DNA from: Eximiradius sp.
GTDB lineage: Bacteria; Bacteroidota; Ignavibacteria; Kapaibacteriales; UBA2268
Direction of reading: 5' to 3'
Length of the DNA stretch: 64,000 bases
NCBI GenBank assembly: GCA_937127445.1
Contig: CAKZLY010000007.1
Location: 1-64,000, forward strand
Shown here: positions 34,470 to 43,999 of the stretch, in pieces
Layout: every line of letters starts with the position of its first letter
Position numbering within the stretch: the stretch's first letter is position 1
Made by a program: the position numbers and the translations under genes
The notes under the pieces: generated by a model
Databases searched by the model: none
What the model saw: only the letters and a program-made list of their open reading frames with translations
What the model was told of the DNA's origin: nothing

Positions 34470-35816
34470 ATGAGTAATATCATTGTAATGAAATTTGGCG
34501 GGAGCTCAGTAGCAAATGCTTCCGCAATGCTAAATGTATATCAAATAATTTCTTCACAAAAGTGTAAAAAATTGGTTGTTTTATCTGCTTGCAAAGGTGT
34601 AACCGACTTATTAATTGAAGCGGCCAACTTATCTTTGCAAAGTCTTGCGAAATCGATTGAAATTATTAATATCATTTCTGAACATCATAAGCAAATTATT
34701 GAAAACGCAATAAAAACTGAACTAAGATGGAACGCAATGGATGAGATTGGGAAGCTTATCAGACAAATCAGAGAGTATAGCGAAGGAATCTTTTTATTAC
34801 AAGAGTTAACACCAAAGATGCTCGATTATTATGTGTCATTTGGAGAGAAATTATCAACTACAGTTTTTTATTATATATTGCTTGAAAATAAGATTAATGC
34901 TGCTTTAATTAACTCAGAAAATTATATAATAACAAATAGTAAATTCGGCGAAGCAGAACCTAATTACCCAATTATACAATCGAAAGTTCAAAAAGAGTTG
35001 AAACCACAATTTGATGCACACGATACGATAATAGCACAGGGGTTCATAGGCTCAGATTTAGAATGTAGAACAACTACATTAGGAAGGGGTGGTTCGGATT
35101 TTAGTGCATCGATTTATGGGCTAGCTCTTGATGCAAAGGAAATTCAAATATGGACAGATGTTTCCGGGATAAAATCGGCAGACCCGAGGCTTGTCGAGCA
35201 AGCAATTACACTAGATGAAATGACAATTGATGAAATTCGCGAGCTTTCATTTTATGGAGCAAAAGTTCTGCACCCCGACACTATAAAACCAGCTATCGAA
35301 GCAGGTATTCCTATCAAAGTATTAAACACTTTTTCACCACTGGAACAAGGAACAATAATCAAAGAAAACAACCAAGCCTCAGAACCCAAATTGCATTCGA
35401 TAAGTGTATTGAGCGAAGTTACAAAACTGCATTTCCATCTTGATGCAAAACGAAACAATAATTTGCAAATAGTCGATATATTGAATTATTTAATCAGAAG
35501 GAATATAAAGATCTTATCTTCTTCGCAATCAGAAACCTCATTTGTATTGTTTGCAAAATTGGAAAATCAGCAAATTAATAATATAATAGCAACATATACA
35601 GATTTTCAAGTCGAAGCAATCAAAGGAGATTTGATTTGCTTAGTTGGGAATAATATTTTGCTTGACAAAGAATTATTAGCTAAACTAATAAAGAAAATAG
35701 AAAGCTATCAAATAGATTATATACAATTTGGGATAAATAAACAATTATCTCTCTTGTTTTCGAAAGAAAATACAAGAGAGATAATAGAGAGAATACACTC
35801 AGTTATAGGTAATTAG
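34470..35816 (+). CDS. lysC: Aspartate kinase (monofunctional)
   Basis: A 448-residue enzyme that phosphorylates aspartate, the first step to lysine, threonine and methionine. The N terminus IVMKFGGSSVANA is the ATP/aspartate-binding signature; the substrate site continues with GFIGSDLECRTTTLGRGGSDFSA split across residues 190-212, then VSGIKSADPR. The last 150 residues form a tandem ACT regulatory region, so feedback by lysine or threonine is expected. No homoserine dehydrogenase domain is fused. The stop codon overlaps the stop of the convergent DUF4175 gene by 3 bases. Confidence 0.94.
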   Translation: MSNIIVMKFGGSSVANASAMLNVYQIISSQKCKKLVVLSACKGVTDLLIEAANLSLQSLAKSIEIINIISEHHKQIIENAIKTELRWNAMDEIGKLIRQIREYSEGIFLLQELTPKMLDYYVSFGEKLSTTVFYYILLENKINAALINSENYIITNSKFGEAEPNYPIIQSKVQKELKPQFDAHDTIIAQGFIGSDLECRTTTLGRGGSDFSASIYGLALDAKEIQIWTDVSGIKSADPRLVEQAITLDEMTIDEIRELSFYGAKVLHPDTIKPAIEAGIPIKVLNTFSPLEQGTIIKENNQASEPKLHSISVLSEVTKLHFHLDAKRNNNLQIVDILNYLIRRNIKILSSSQSETSFVLFAKLENQQINNIIATYTDFQVEAIKGDLICLVGNNILLDKELLAKLIKKIESYQIDYIQFGINKQLSLLFSKENTREIIERIHSVIGN

Positions 35817-38800
35817 TTTTTAATTTCTTTTAAGTTTTCAAAGTATTTTCTTATAAGTTGCTCATAATCTTTTGTATAAGTGCGACGAGCATTATTTATC
35901 ATTTCCTGGATGTATTGGTTCTGACGGATAAATTGCTCGAAATCGGCAGAATTAGGACTATCACGGAAGATGTCCTGAGCGGTGTGCCCTTGACGGCGTT
36001 CTTCGAAGTCCCTATCATAAATAGATTTAGTAGCATCGAGCAGACGCGAAAGAATTCTTTCTTGTTTGCGACGTGTTTCGGGAGAAACATTTCCGCTTTG
36101 AATATCGCGAGCAACTTCTTCCATTTCACGAGCGATTCTATTTAAATCACCTAAAGCTAATTTATTTCCATCGGGAGTATTTCTTTGTTCTTCTGCAAGT
36201 TCTTGAAGAGATTTTTGCGCTTTACCTTGGCGGTCAGCAAGACGTGCCATTTGAGCTCGTTGTTCCTGGGAAAGGCTTCCGGGGTTGTTTCCTTCGCCGA
36301 GTTGCTGCATTGCTTGATTAATTGCTTGCTGTTCGGCAGCTAATTGTTGTAAGCGTTGCTGGAAAGCCATCCCCTGACCACCACTTTTGCTTTGTCCCTG
36401 TCCCATACCGCCACCAGCGTCGCAAGAACTTTGCTTGTTTTGCATTTGGCTAAGCATAGATTGCATTTGTCCGATTGTAGAGTTCAGCGATTTCATAGCT
36501 TCAATTTGTGATTTCGCAGCCTGAGACATTTGACGATTAGCAAGATATTCGACAGTTGCCCGCATCTGTATCAGAGCATTTGTCATTTCATTGCCCATTT
36601 GTGGTGTAACTGCGAATGATTTTTCAGCAAGTTGAGCCATAGAATTGGCCACATTGGAAACACTTTCAAATAAATCAGCTTGCTCTTTGGCATATTCGGG
36701 AATTTTGGTAGAGTTAAAATCTGCTTTTTGAGTCTTATCTTTCAATTTTTCTTGTTTATTAGATGTTGTGAGCAAATCTTGAAGTGCTTTTTGCATTTTT
36801 CGTTGAGCTTCGCGACTAACTTTATCATTCATTTTATCTTTTAATTCATTCATTTTCTGGGAGAAATTTTTAATTTTTTGAGAGGCTGTTTGCTGTTTCG
36901 AAGCAGACTTTTTGAAATCACCTTTTTCTATTGAAGAAGATGCTTCCTGCATATCCTGCGAAGTTTCTTCATAATTGAGTTCATCAGCGGCTTCGTTAAG
37001 TTCGCTTAAAGGCATTTCGTTTTCGCCGATTTCTTTCATAAGATTACGGAGTTCGTCGAGTTCTTTATTGATAGATTTGAGCTCGTTGAGAAGTTCCTGT
37101 TGTTTGCGAGCAAGTTCTTTTCTTTTGTCCTCGTCGTTTGGATTAGTATTTTTCAGTTGATTTTCAAGTTGATTTTGTTGATTTTTAAGTTCCTCGGCAC
37201 GTTTTGCAATAGCATCGGCTTTTTGTTCAGCTTGAACACGTTTAAGAATTTTCATAGTGCGTTCTATACTGCGTCGGAATTTTTCCTCATCAAATTGAAT
37301 TGACTGCATAGCTTTTTGTAATTGCTCGGGAGTCATATTCTGGAGAGCATTTTCCATCTGGCGTTGCAAACGTTCGAGTTCGGGCGAGCGAACTTCTTGC
37401 ATTAATTTTTGGAGTTCAAGATATTTTTGCAAAGTTTCGGGCGACAACAAATTATTTTGTTGGAGTTTATCAGTTGTTTGAAACAATTCTTGCGATAAAT
37501 TTTCAACTTTCTTTTGTAATTCTGATTGTTTTTTCAGTATATCTTCGACTTTTTTCTTTTCTTCCCAGGTAAGTTCTTTTTTGTCTTTTTTCAGCAATTC
37601 ACGGTTAATTGCTTCCATTTCTTTTTTTAAATTATCAGATTCCTTAGCAATTTTTTGTAGTTCTTTTTCGACTTTTTCGTGAACAAAATCGTTGCGTTTC
37701 ATTAATTCTTCAGCAGAAGGGAGCCTTACGGTAATCGTTTGAGTACGTGCAGATTTGGGACCATTGACTATGTCGTTATCGAAAACTTCAACAAAGAATT
37801 CGTATTTATCTTCGGGAGTAATATTGACTTTTTTCAAGTCCCAGACATATGGCAAATCCTGAATTGTGGAGTTGCTTGCGGACAATGGAATTGAAATCTG
37901 CTTGTAATTTTTTTCGGGCGATGAATATTTTGATTCGATTAGTTTATAATGCAATTTGACAGAACTAAAGCCATAATCATCGCTAATTGCAATTCTTATA
38001 GGAAGAATAGCATTTTTATCGAGTTCCACATTCATAGTTGGAGATTGGAGAGAGATTGTTGGATATTCATCTTTTCCAGAGACCACAGAATAGCGAATAG
38101 GTTCGTGATTAGTTTGGCCATCGGTGTCGATAATTTTAATATGATAGAAACCGTTAAAATTGCAGATAAATCTCCCTGTTGCTATGTTATCTTTAACTGA
38201 CATTGGAACGAAAGTTGTGTCGAAATAAGCGATTGTATCTCTATCGTTAAACCGATTTTTTTCAATTACTAACTGAGCAGATTTGATTTGTTTGTTGGAA
38301 AGCACAGAGATATTTACGGAAGAACCGTTAAGAGCAGAGATATCAGCATTTTGCTCATCGAAATCTTTTGGAGCGAGACCTGTATAAGCTGGATAGACAA
38401 CCCTACCACTTAAAGAACGAATTTGGGGCAAATCAACAACTTTAATCGAGCCTAATTTTGTAATGATGTTGGTTGTCAGCCATTCAGCAGAAGCATAAAA
38501 TTGAAGATTAGATTTAACAGCAGTAATAGAGTAAATATAGATGTCTCCCGTATCAAGACGAAGGATGTACTCATCATAATTCTTTTGTTTTTCTTCTTTA
38601 ATAAGTAATTTAATAGTTTCAGGTGCTTTTCCGGTGGCTTTAAATACTATTTGAGCAGGTTTTCCACGGAGAATTATTTGCTGCTCATTGACTAATGTCA
38701 AACTAAATGGTGGAGGTGGCAGATAAGACTTATTCCAGTTAATAACACGTTCGAAAGCAAAACCAAATGAGGATTGAAAGATAAAGAATGACAATAAGAA

Positions 38801-39307
38801 AATCATCAAAGAAATAGTGAAGCTAATAATAGAATTTTTGAGTTTTTTTGTATCTAAAATTACGTTGTAATCTTTGTCTTTCGAATAGGAAGTAATTTGG
38901 TCGAAGGCTGCTTCGATGAGTTCGGCAGACATACCATTGGGCTTATTACGTTCCTGATAAATCTGAACTGCATTGCTTAATCTATCTTTAACATCTGGGT
39001 ATTGATCGCCAACCCTAAGCGCTATTAGGTGCAGTGGAGGACGACTTTTTGGTAACAGAAACCGGGCTAAGCCATCTTTCAAAAAGAAGGACAATAGCAT
39101 TATTGATGAAAAGACTATAAAACCAAACAAAATGCCACGGAAGAAAACATCTCCCTGGGCAAAAAATTCAATTAAGGTAACCCCAAAAAGAACCGAAATG
39201 ATAAAAGTGAGGGCATTGAAAAGCCCTGAAAATAGGATGATGAAGCTTTCTTTTCTGCGAGTAATGCGAAGTTTCTGAATTATCGCTTTATATGTATCTT
39301 TTTTCAT
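35813..39307 (-). CDS. DUF4175-family large membrane/coiled-coil protein
   Basis: A 1164-residue protein with three N-terminal spans (within about residues 22-75 and again 160-182), an extracytoplasmic beta-rich region with Ig-like or beta-sandwich units (about 200-540), and a very long charged coiled coil (about 540-1000). A Gly/Gln/Met-rich stretch (GGGMGQGQSKSGGQGM) follows, then more helix. The opening RPPLHLIALRVGDQYPDVKDRLSNAVQ fits DUF4175 proteins of Bacteroidota and Alphaproteobacteria, which have no settled function. The next gene downstream encodes no partner, but the DUF4159 gene lies 5 bp upstream in the same direction. These two families recur together with MoxR/DUF58/BatA clusters, so a role in envelope protein assembly is a guess. 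Confidence 0.78.
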   Translation of the reverse strand: MKKDTYKAIIQKLRITRRKESFIILFSGLFNALTFIISVLFGVTLIEFFAQGDVFFRGILFGFIVFSSIMLLSFFLKDGLARFLLPKSRPPLHLIALRVGDQYPDVKDRLSNAVQIYQERNKPNGMSAELIEAAFDQITSYSKDKDYNVILDTKKLKNSIISFTISLMIFLLSFFIFQSSFGFAFERVINWNKSYLPPPPFSLTLVNEQQIILRGKPAQIVFKATGKAPETIKLLIKEEKQKNYDEYILRLDTGDIYIYSITAVKSNLQFYASAEWLTTNIITKLGSIKVVDLPQIRSLSGRVVYPAYTGLAPKDFDEQNADISALNGSSVNISVLSNKQIKSAQLVIEKNRFNDRDTIAYFDTTFVPMSVKDNIATGRFICNFNGFYHIKIIDTDGQTNHEPIRYSVVSGKDEYPTISLQSPTMNVELDKNAILPIRIAISDDYGFSSVKLHYKLIESKYSSPEKNYKQISIPLSASNSTIQDLPYVWDLKKVNITPEDKYEFFVEVFDNDIVNGPKSARTQTITVRLPSAEELMKRNDFVHEKVEKELQKIAKESDNLKKEMEAINRELLKKDKKELTWEEKKKVEDILKKQSELQKKVENLSQELFQTTDKLQQNNLLSPETLQKYLELQKLMQEVRSPELERLQRQMENALQNMTPEQLQKAMQSIQFDEEKFRRSIERTMKILKRVQAEQKADAIAKRAEELKNQQNQLENQLKNTNPNDEDKRKELARKQQELLNELKSINKELDELRNLMKEIGENEMPLSELNEAADELNYEETSQDMQEASSSIEKGDFKKSASKQQTASQKIKNFSQKMNELKDKMNDKVSREAQRKMQKALQDLLTTSNKQEKLKDKTQKADFNSTKIPEYAKEQADLFESVSNVANSMAQLAEKSFAVTPQMGNEMTNALIQMRATVEYLANRQMSQAAKSQIEAMKSLNSTIGQMQSMLSQMQNKQSSCDAGGGMGQGQSKSGGQGMAFQQRLQQLAAEQQAINQAMQQLGEGNNPGSLSQEQRAQMARLADRQGKAQKSLQELAEEQRNTPDGNKLALGDLNRIAREMEEVARDIQSGNVSPETRRKQERILSRLLDATKSIYDRDFEERRQGHTAQDIFRDSPNSADFEQFIRQNQYIQEMINNARRTYTKDYEQLIRKYFENLKEIKN

Positions 39308-39312
39308 ATCAA

Positions 39313-39990
39313 TTAATTAGTTAGTGCATAAACAATAATATTAGTACCAATTTTCAAGGCAGCCTCCCTTTTTTCAGGCGGGTTGTTATGAACTTCTGGG
39401 TCAGCCCAGCCGTCTCCTGGATTGGATTCATAAGTATAGAAAACACACATCCGTCCATTATGGAACATACCAAATCCTTGCGAAGCTTTATTATCGTGTT
39501 CGTGAATTTTGGGAAGACCGTTTGGAAAAACAAAATGACAGTTATATATTTTATGATTAAAAGGCAGTTCGACAAAATCTTTATCGGGAAACACTTTTTT
39601 CATTTCTCTGCGAATATGTTCGTCTAAACCGTAATCATCATCAATATAGAGAAAACCACCATTTTCTAAATATGACCGTAAATTTTTTACTTCTCGCTCT
39701 GTAAAATTAACGTTACCGTGACCAGTGATAAACATCACAGGATAAAGAAACAAATTGTCATTAGCTAAGTCAACGTAAAAGAAAGTAGGTTCAACGTTTA
39801 TGTTAGTATTTTCACGAATAAATTTAAGCAAATTTATCTCTGCGGATTGGTCGTTGTACCAGTCTCCCCCACCGGAATATTTGACACGTGCAATTTTGAA
39901 TGCACTTTTTTCCTGTGAAAGCACGAATAAATTGGTTGATAATACTAATATTATCGATAAAAGAATAAGTTTTATATTTACATTAAACAT
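39313..39990 (-). CDS. DUF4159-domain exported protein
   Basis: A 225-residue protein with an N-terminal signal peptide followed by one compact domain. The pattern KYSGGGDWYND, PVMFITGHG, LRSYLENGGFLYIDDDYG, and a Cys/His segment KIYNCHFVFPNGLPKIHEHD matches DUF4159, a flavodoxin/GATase-like fold seen as a stand-alone secreted domain. Function unknown. I start at ATG 39990, which yields a normal signal peptide; the frame continues to 40020 but that adds charged residues before it. It is the first gene of a DUF4159-DUF4175 pair, divergent from a TonB-dependent receptor. Confidence 0.82.
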   Translation of the reverse strand: MFNVNIKLILLSIILVLSTNLFVLSQEKSAFKIARVKYSGGGDWYNDQSAEINLLKFIRENTNINVEPTFFYVDLANDNLFLYPVMFITGHGNVNFTEREVKNLRSYLENGGFLYIDDDYGLDEHIRREMKKVFPDKDFVELPFNHKIYNCHFVFPNGLPKIHEHDNKASQGFGMFHNGRMCVFYTYESNPGDGWADPEVHNNPPEKREAALKIGTNIIVYALTN

Positions 39991-40110
39991 ATTGTATAAT
40001 ATCTTACTAATATACTTCAATAAAATAAAGACGTTTCAATAGTAGAAATGTTACAAAGTTAATAAATAATTGTGATGAATTCATAAAATATAAGTTTTAT
40101 TCATTGAATA

Positions 40111-40142
40111 TTAGCAATGATTGCTTAATAAATCTATTTTTG
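40111..40142 (+). promoter_or_regulatory. Possible Bacteroidota-type promoter of the TonB-dependent receptor
   Basis: TATTTTTG at 40135-40142 matches the -7 element TAnnTTTG. A TTA (40111-40113) lies 21 bases upstream in place of the TTG of the -33 element. The start codon is 34 bases downstream, with AAGGGG before it. Weak but well placed. Confidence 0.35.
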
Positions 40143-40175
40143 TATGATTTTAGTTTAATATTAAGGGGACAAAAA

Positions 40176-42587
40176 ATGAAAAATGCTTTATTCGCAATAA
40201 TTATTTTATTTGCAACAATTTTAATTGCGAAATCTGAAACATTGATAAAAGGCAAAGTTGTAAATTTCGACACAAAGCAACCTATAGAAAATGTAACTAT
40301 CGAAACAAGCGATGGATTAATAAAAACATCGACAGACAGTCAGGGCGATTATCAAATTAATATACCCAAAAGCGGAGAATACCGAATTGTTTTCACTTCT
40401 CCAACAGGCAGCCAACTCACAAAAAAAGTAAAAGTAGGGAATGAAAACGAGATACTTCTCAACATCGAGATATTATCGAAAAATTACAATTTAGGTGAAG
40501 TTGTGGTATATGGCGCATCTCGAAGAGCCGAAAAGATAATGTATTCGCCATCTGCAGTATCTGTGGTTTTCAGCGAGGAATTGGAAAGGAAATCCCGCCA
40601 GGGACAAGTAGCTTATTCAGTTGCAGGAAATGCCGGGATAGATGTTTTGCGAAATGGAGCAAATGATTTTATTGTAAATGCACGTGGTTTCAATTCTGGA
40701 TTAAATCGTAGAGTTTTAGTGTTGCAAGATGGGCGCGATGTCGCGATGCCACTGCTAGGTGCATTGGAATGGAACTCTTTTTCTGTTCCGATGGAAGAAT
40801 TCGAAAGCGTTGAATTTGTAAGAGGGCCATCGGCAGCACTATATGGAGCGAATGCTTATAATGGAGTATTGCTTTTGAAAAGTCAGTCACCTCGTTACAA
40901 TCAAGGTGGCAAAATTTCTATTTTGGGCGGAGACTACAACACGTATAAATTTGACTTGCGTTACGCGGGAGGCTTCGATAATCTATTTTTCAAAGTAAAC
41001 GCGGGGCGTTCGCATACGTTGAATTTTGCGAACCGACGCGATTCCGTGAGATTTTTAGAATATTCTGGACTGCCGTTAGAGAAGCGAGCTCTTCGTCCTG
41101 AGGATAGAAACACTTATTCGAATTATGGGGCTTTGCGTTTGGATTATTATTTTGACGATACTAAATCAATCACGGGTGAATTTGGCTACTCTCACAATGG
41201 TAATGAAGCATTTGTATTTGGACTTGGAAGAACGTTTGTTAAAGAAACAGAACGTCCATATTTTCGGTTGGTATATAACTCGGAACGAATAAATATTCAT
41301 TCTCATTATATGAGTAGATTTACACCCGACACGATGTGGTTGCTTGTGCCAAATGCACCGCTATTAGATAATTCGAAAGATGTAATGTTTGATGTGCAGC
41401 ACAATTTTTATTTGAGAAACAATTTACATTTTATTTGGGGTGTAACCGAACAACTTCAATACATTAGAACATACGGGACAAGCATACCTAATAATGTAGA
41501 TGCCGATTTCACAGGTGTGTATTCACAGATTGAATGGCAGGCACAAGAAAATTTGAAATTTGTGGGTTCAGCAAGATACGATTATGCAAGTATTCATCCA
41601 TCATATTTTTCACCAAGATTTTCAGTTGTATATTCGCCAATAGCAGGCAACCAATTTAGAGTGTCGATAAATAAAGGTTTCCAAAGACCTAATTATTCTG
41701 AATTATATCGCTTAACACCTGATGCACCAGCATTTTCAACTAAAACAAATGCACCTGTCAACTTCAAAAATATTGAGAAGATAATTGCAGATAGTATAGC
41801 AATATTGAGTGGGTCGCGTCCAGAAATAAACTTAAATTTAAGTCCAACACGTGCGTTTGCAGTTGGGAACGACAAACTCGAAGTAGAGAAAATCACTTCG
41901 TTTGAATTTGGATATAAAAATACAATTTCGGATAATTTCTATGTCTCAGTAGATTTATTTTATAATAGACTTACAGATTTTATTACAAATTTTCTGCCTG
42001 GGGTCAATCCAAATATTCAAAAATGGGTACCTCAATTACCAGATAGTTTAAGTCAGTATGCTGAATTAGTAAAAAATATTATATATTCTGAGCTTTCTGC
42101 AAGAGATAGAGCAAGATTATCAATATTCAATGGTCAGCCTACGTTTATTGTATCCAACACAAATATAGGCAAAGTTGATGAATATGGTGTAGAAATAACT
42201 GCATTTTACAAAATAACCAATAATTTAAGTGCAAAGATTGATTACAGTTACTTTGGGTATGACGTAGTTGAAAATAAATCAGCCCAGCCTTTGCTACCGA
42301 ATACAGCACCACATAAAGCAAATCTATCTTTAAATTACATCCAACCGAATTCATATGATGTAACATTGGATGTATATTATTCTCACAAATTCGATTGGCT
42401 TGCAGGGACGTTTCAGGGTAAAGTGCCAAGCTACACAATTTTGAATTTGAATGCTGGATATGAATTAACAAACAATTTAAGTCTTGGTATAAACGTTTAT
42501 AATTTGTTAAACAAAAAGCATTATCAAATATTTGGCGGAACTTTCATACCGCGAATAGCAACAGCAAAGATTAATTATAAGTTTTGA
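40176..42587 (+). CDS. TonB-dependent outer membrane receptor
   Basis: An 803-residue outer-membrane importer. It has a signal peptide (MKNALFAIIILFATILIAKS), a carboxypeptidase-regulatory-like domain (about 23-105, with IKGKVVNFDTKQPIENVTI), a plug domain (about 115-235, with FVRGPSAALYGANAYNGVL), and a 22-strand barrel ending in KINYKF, with the terminal aromatic residue used for barrel insertion. No SusD partner is adjacent, so a siderophore, cobalamin or metal ligand is as likely as glycan; the substrate is unknown. I start at ATG 40176, behind AAGGGG; the frame extends 24 codons upstream without conserved content. The TGA overlaps the ATG of radA. Confidence 0.92.
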   Translation: MKNALFAIIILFATILIAKSETLIKGKVVNFDTKQPIENVTIETSDGLIKTSTDSQGDYQINIPKSGEYRIVFTSPTGSQLTKKVKVGNENEILLNIEILSKNYNLGEVVVYGASRRAEKIMYSPSAVSVVFSEELERKSRQGQVAYSVAGNAGIDVLRNGANDFIVNARGFNSGLNRRVLVLQDGRDVAMPLLGALEWNSFSVPMEEFESVEFVRGPSAALYGANAYNGVLLLKSQSPRYNQGGKISILGGDYNTYKFDLRYAGGFDNLFFKVNAGRSHTLNFANRRDSVRFLEYSGLPLEKRALRPEDRNTYSNYGALRLDYYFDDTKSITGEFGYSHNGNEAFVFGLGRTFVKETERPYFRLVYNSERINIHSHYMSRFTPDTMWLLVPNAPLLDNSKDVMFDVQHNFYLRNNLHFIWGVTEQLQYIRTYGTSIPNNVDADFTGVYSQIEWQAQENLKFVGSARYDYASIHPSYFSPRFSVVYSPIAGNQFRVSINKGFQRPNYSELYRLTPDAPAFSTKTNAPVNFKNIEKIIADSIAILSGSRPEINLNLSPTRAFAVGNDKLEVEKITSFEFGYKNTISDNFYVSVDLFYNRLTDFITNFLPGVNPNIQKWVPQLPDSLSQYAELVKNIIYSELSARDRARLSIFNGQPTFIVSNTNIGKVDEYGVEITAFYKITNNLSAKIDYSYFGYDVVENKSAQPLLPNTAPHKANLSLNYIQPNSYDVTLDVYYSHKFDWLAGTFQGKVPSYTILNLNAGYELTNNLSLGINVYNLLNKKHYQIFGGTFIPRIATAKINYKF

Positions 42588-43939
42588 TGAAAAAAAAAGT
42601 AGTTTATATTTGCAGAGAGTGTAGTTATAAATCGCCGCGATGGCTTGGCAAATGCCCTAATTGCAATGCTTGGAATTCATTCGATGAAACAATAGACGAT
42701 GCCGGTGTCCGCAAAGGTAGCACCGGCAAGTCTATTAATTTGGCGTCTGTTGTGAAATTAAGTGAAATTTCAACAGATAAGCAATATCGCATACACACAA
42801 CTATTAAAGAACTTGATAGAGTGCTGGGTGGAGGAATAGTTCCGGGCTCAATTGTGCTTGTAGGTGGCGACCCCGGAATAGGCAAAAGCACACTTATGTT
42901 GCAAATGTGTTTTGGCATAGCAGGACAAAATCCGCTTTATATAACAGGAGAAGAATCATTGCAACAAATTAAATATAGAGCTCTGCGAATTAAAGATATT
43001 TATGAAGAATTAGCTATTCTTGCAGAAACGAATTTAGAAACAATTGTTAATGCGATTAAATTATCTGATACGAATGTTATCGTTATTGATTCGATTCAGT
43101 CTATATTTTCAGAATTGATAGATGCGACGCCAGGTTCGATTACTCAGGTAAGGGAATGTGCAGCTCATTTGCAACAAGTTGCCAAAAAATACAACAAAGC
43201 GATTTTATTAATTGGACACGTAAATAAAGATGGTGCCATTGCAGGGCCGAAAATATTGGAACATCTTGTAGATACAGTAATTCAGTTCGAGGGTGAAAAA
43301 ACATATTCGTACAGGATTTTGCGAGCATTAAAAAATCGCTATGGTTCTACAAATGAAATTGGCATTTTTGAGATGAGCGAAAATGGGCTAATAGAGGTAA
43401 GCAATCCGTCGGAAGTATTTCTTACAGGACGAAATGACCTCGCATCTGGGATAACAATTGCCTCGATAATGGAAGGGAGTCGTCCTATTTTGCTTGAAGT
43501 GCAGTCGCTTGTAACACCTACAAGCTACGGTATGCCACAGCGTGTATTAAATGGGTTTGATAATCGCCGATTGCAAATGATACTTGCAGTACTGGAAAAA
43601 AGATTAGGTATTCCATTCAGCCATAATGATGTGTTTGTCAATATTGCGGGTGGAGTATATTTAAATGATGCGTCAGCTGATTTAGCTGTGGCAATTGCAC
43701 TGGTAAGTTCGTTCAAAGACATTGCAATAGATACAAAAACAGTGTTTATTGGTGAAATTGGTCTGACAGGAGAGGTTCGTTCAGTTACTTCGATTGAACA
43801 AAGAATAGCCGAAGCTGATAAGCTTGGTTTTGAAAGAGTATTTTTTCCTATGGGAAGCACAAGCAAAATTTTGAGGAAATTTTCTGTTAAGTTAGAGCCA
43901 ATAGAAAGAATTTCTGCATTGTTTCATCATCTTTTCTAA
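42587..43939 (+). CDS. radA: DNA repair protein RadA/Sms
   Basis: A 450-residue RecA-like ATPase that helps branch migration in recombinational repair. It has an N-terminal four-cysteine zinc finger (CRECSYKSPRWLGKCPNC), Walker A GGDPGIGKSTL near residue 93, Walker B-like VIVIDSIQS, the RadA-specific KNRYGSTNEIG motif near 250, and a C-terminal Lon-like domain (about 280-450) with GVYLNDASADLAVAI. The ATG at 42587 overlaps the receptor TGA (TGATG). A TTG one codon earlier is possible but less likely. Confidence 0.95.
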   Translation: MKKKVVYICRECSYKSPRWLGKCPNCNAWNSFDETIDDAGVRKGSTGKSINLASVVKLSEISTDKQYRIHTTIKELDRVLGGGIVPGSIVLVGGDPGIGKSTLMLQMCFGIAGQNPLYITGEESLQQIKYRALRIKDIYEELAILAETNLETIVNAIKLSDTNVIVIDSIQSIFSELIDATPGSITQVRECAAHLQQVAKKYNKAILLIGHVNKDGAIAGPKILEHLVDTVIQFEGEKTYSYRILRALKNRYGSTNEIGIFEMSENGLIEVSNPSEVFLTGRNDLASGITIASIMEGSRPILLEVQSLVTPTSYGMPQRVLNGFDNRRLQMILAVLEKRLGIPFSHNDVFVNIAGGVYLNDASADLAVAIALVSSFKDIAIDTKTVFIGEIGLTGEVRSVTSIEQRIAEADKLGFERVFFPMGSTSKILRKFSVKLEPIERISALFHHLF

Positions 43940-43999
43940 AAACAAAATCATATTTTTCTACTTTGTTCGTTTATCTTTTTTTAAATTTAGTTGAATAGT

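Noticed and set aside
36340-36440. Gln/Gly/Met-rich stretch in the DUF4175 protein as a possible repeat or prion-like element
   Set aside because: It is simple low-complexity coiled-coil linker sequence without regular period at the DNA level.
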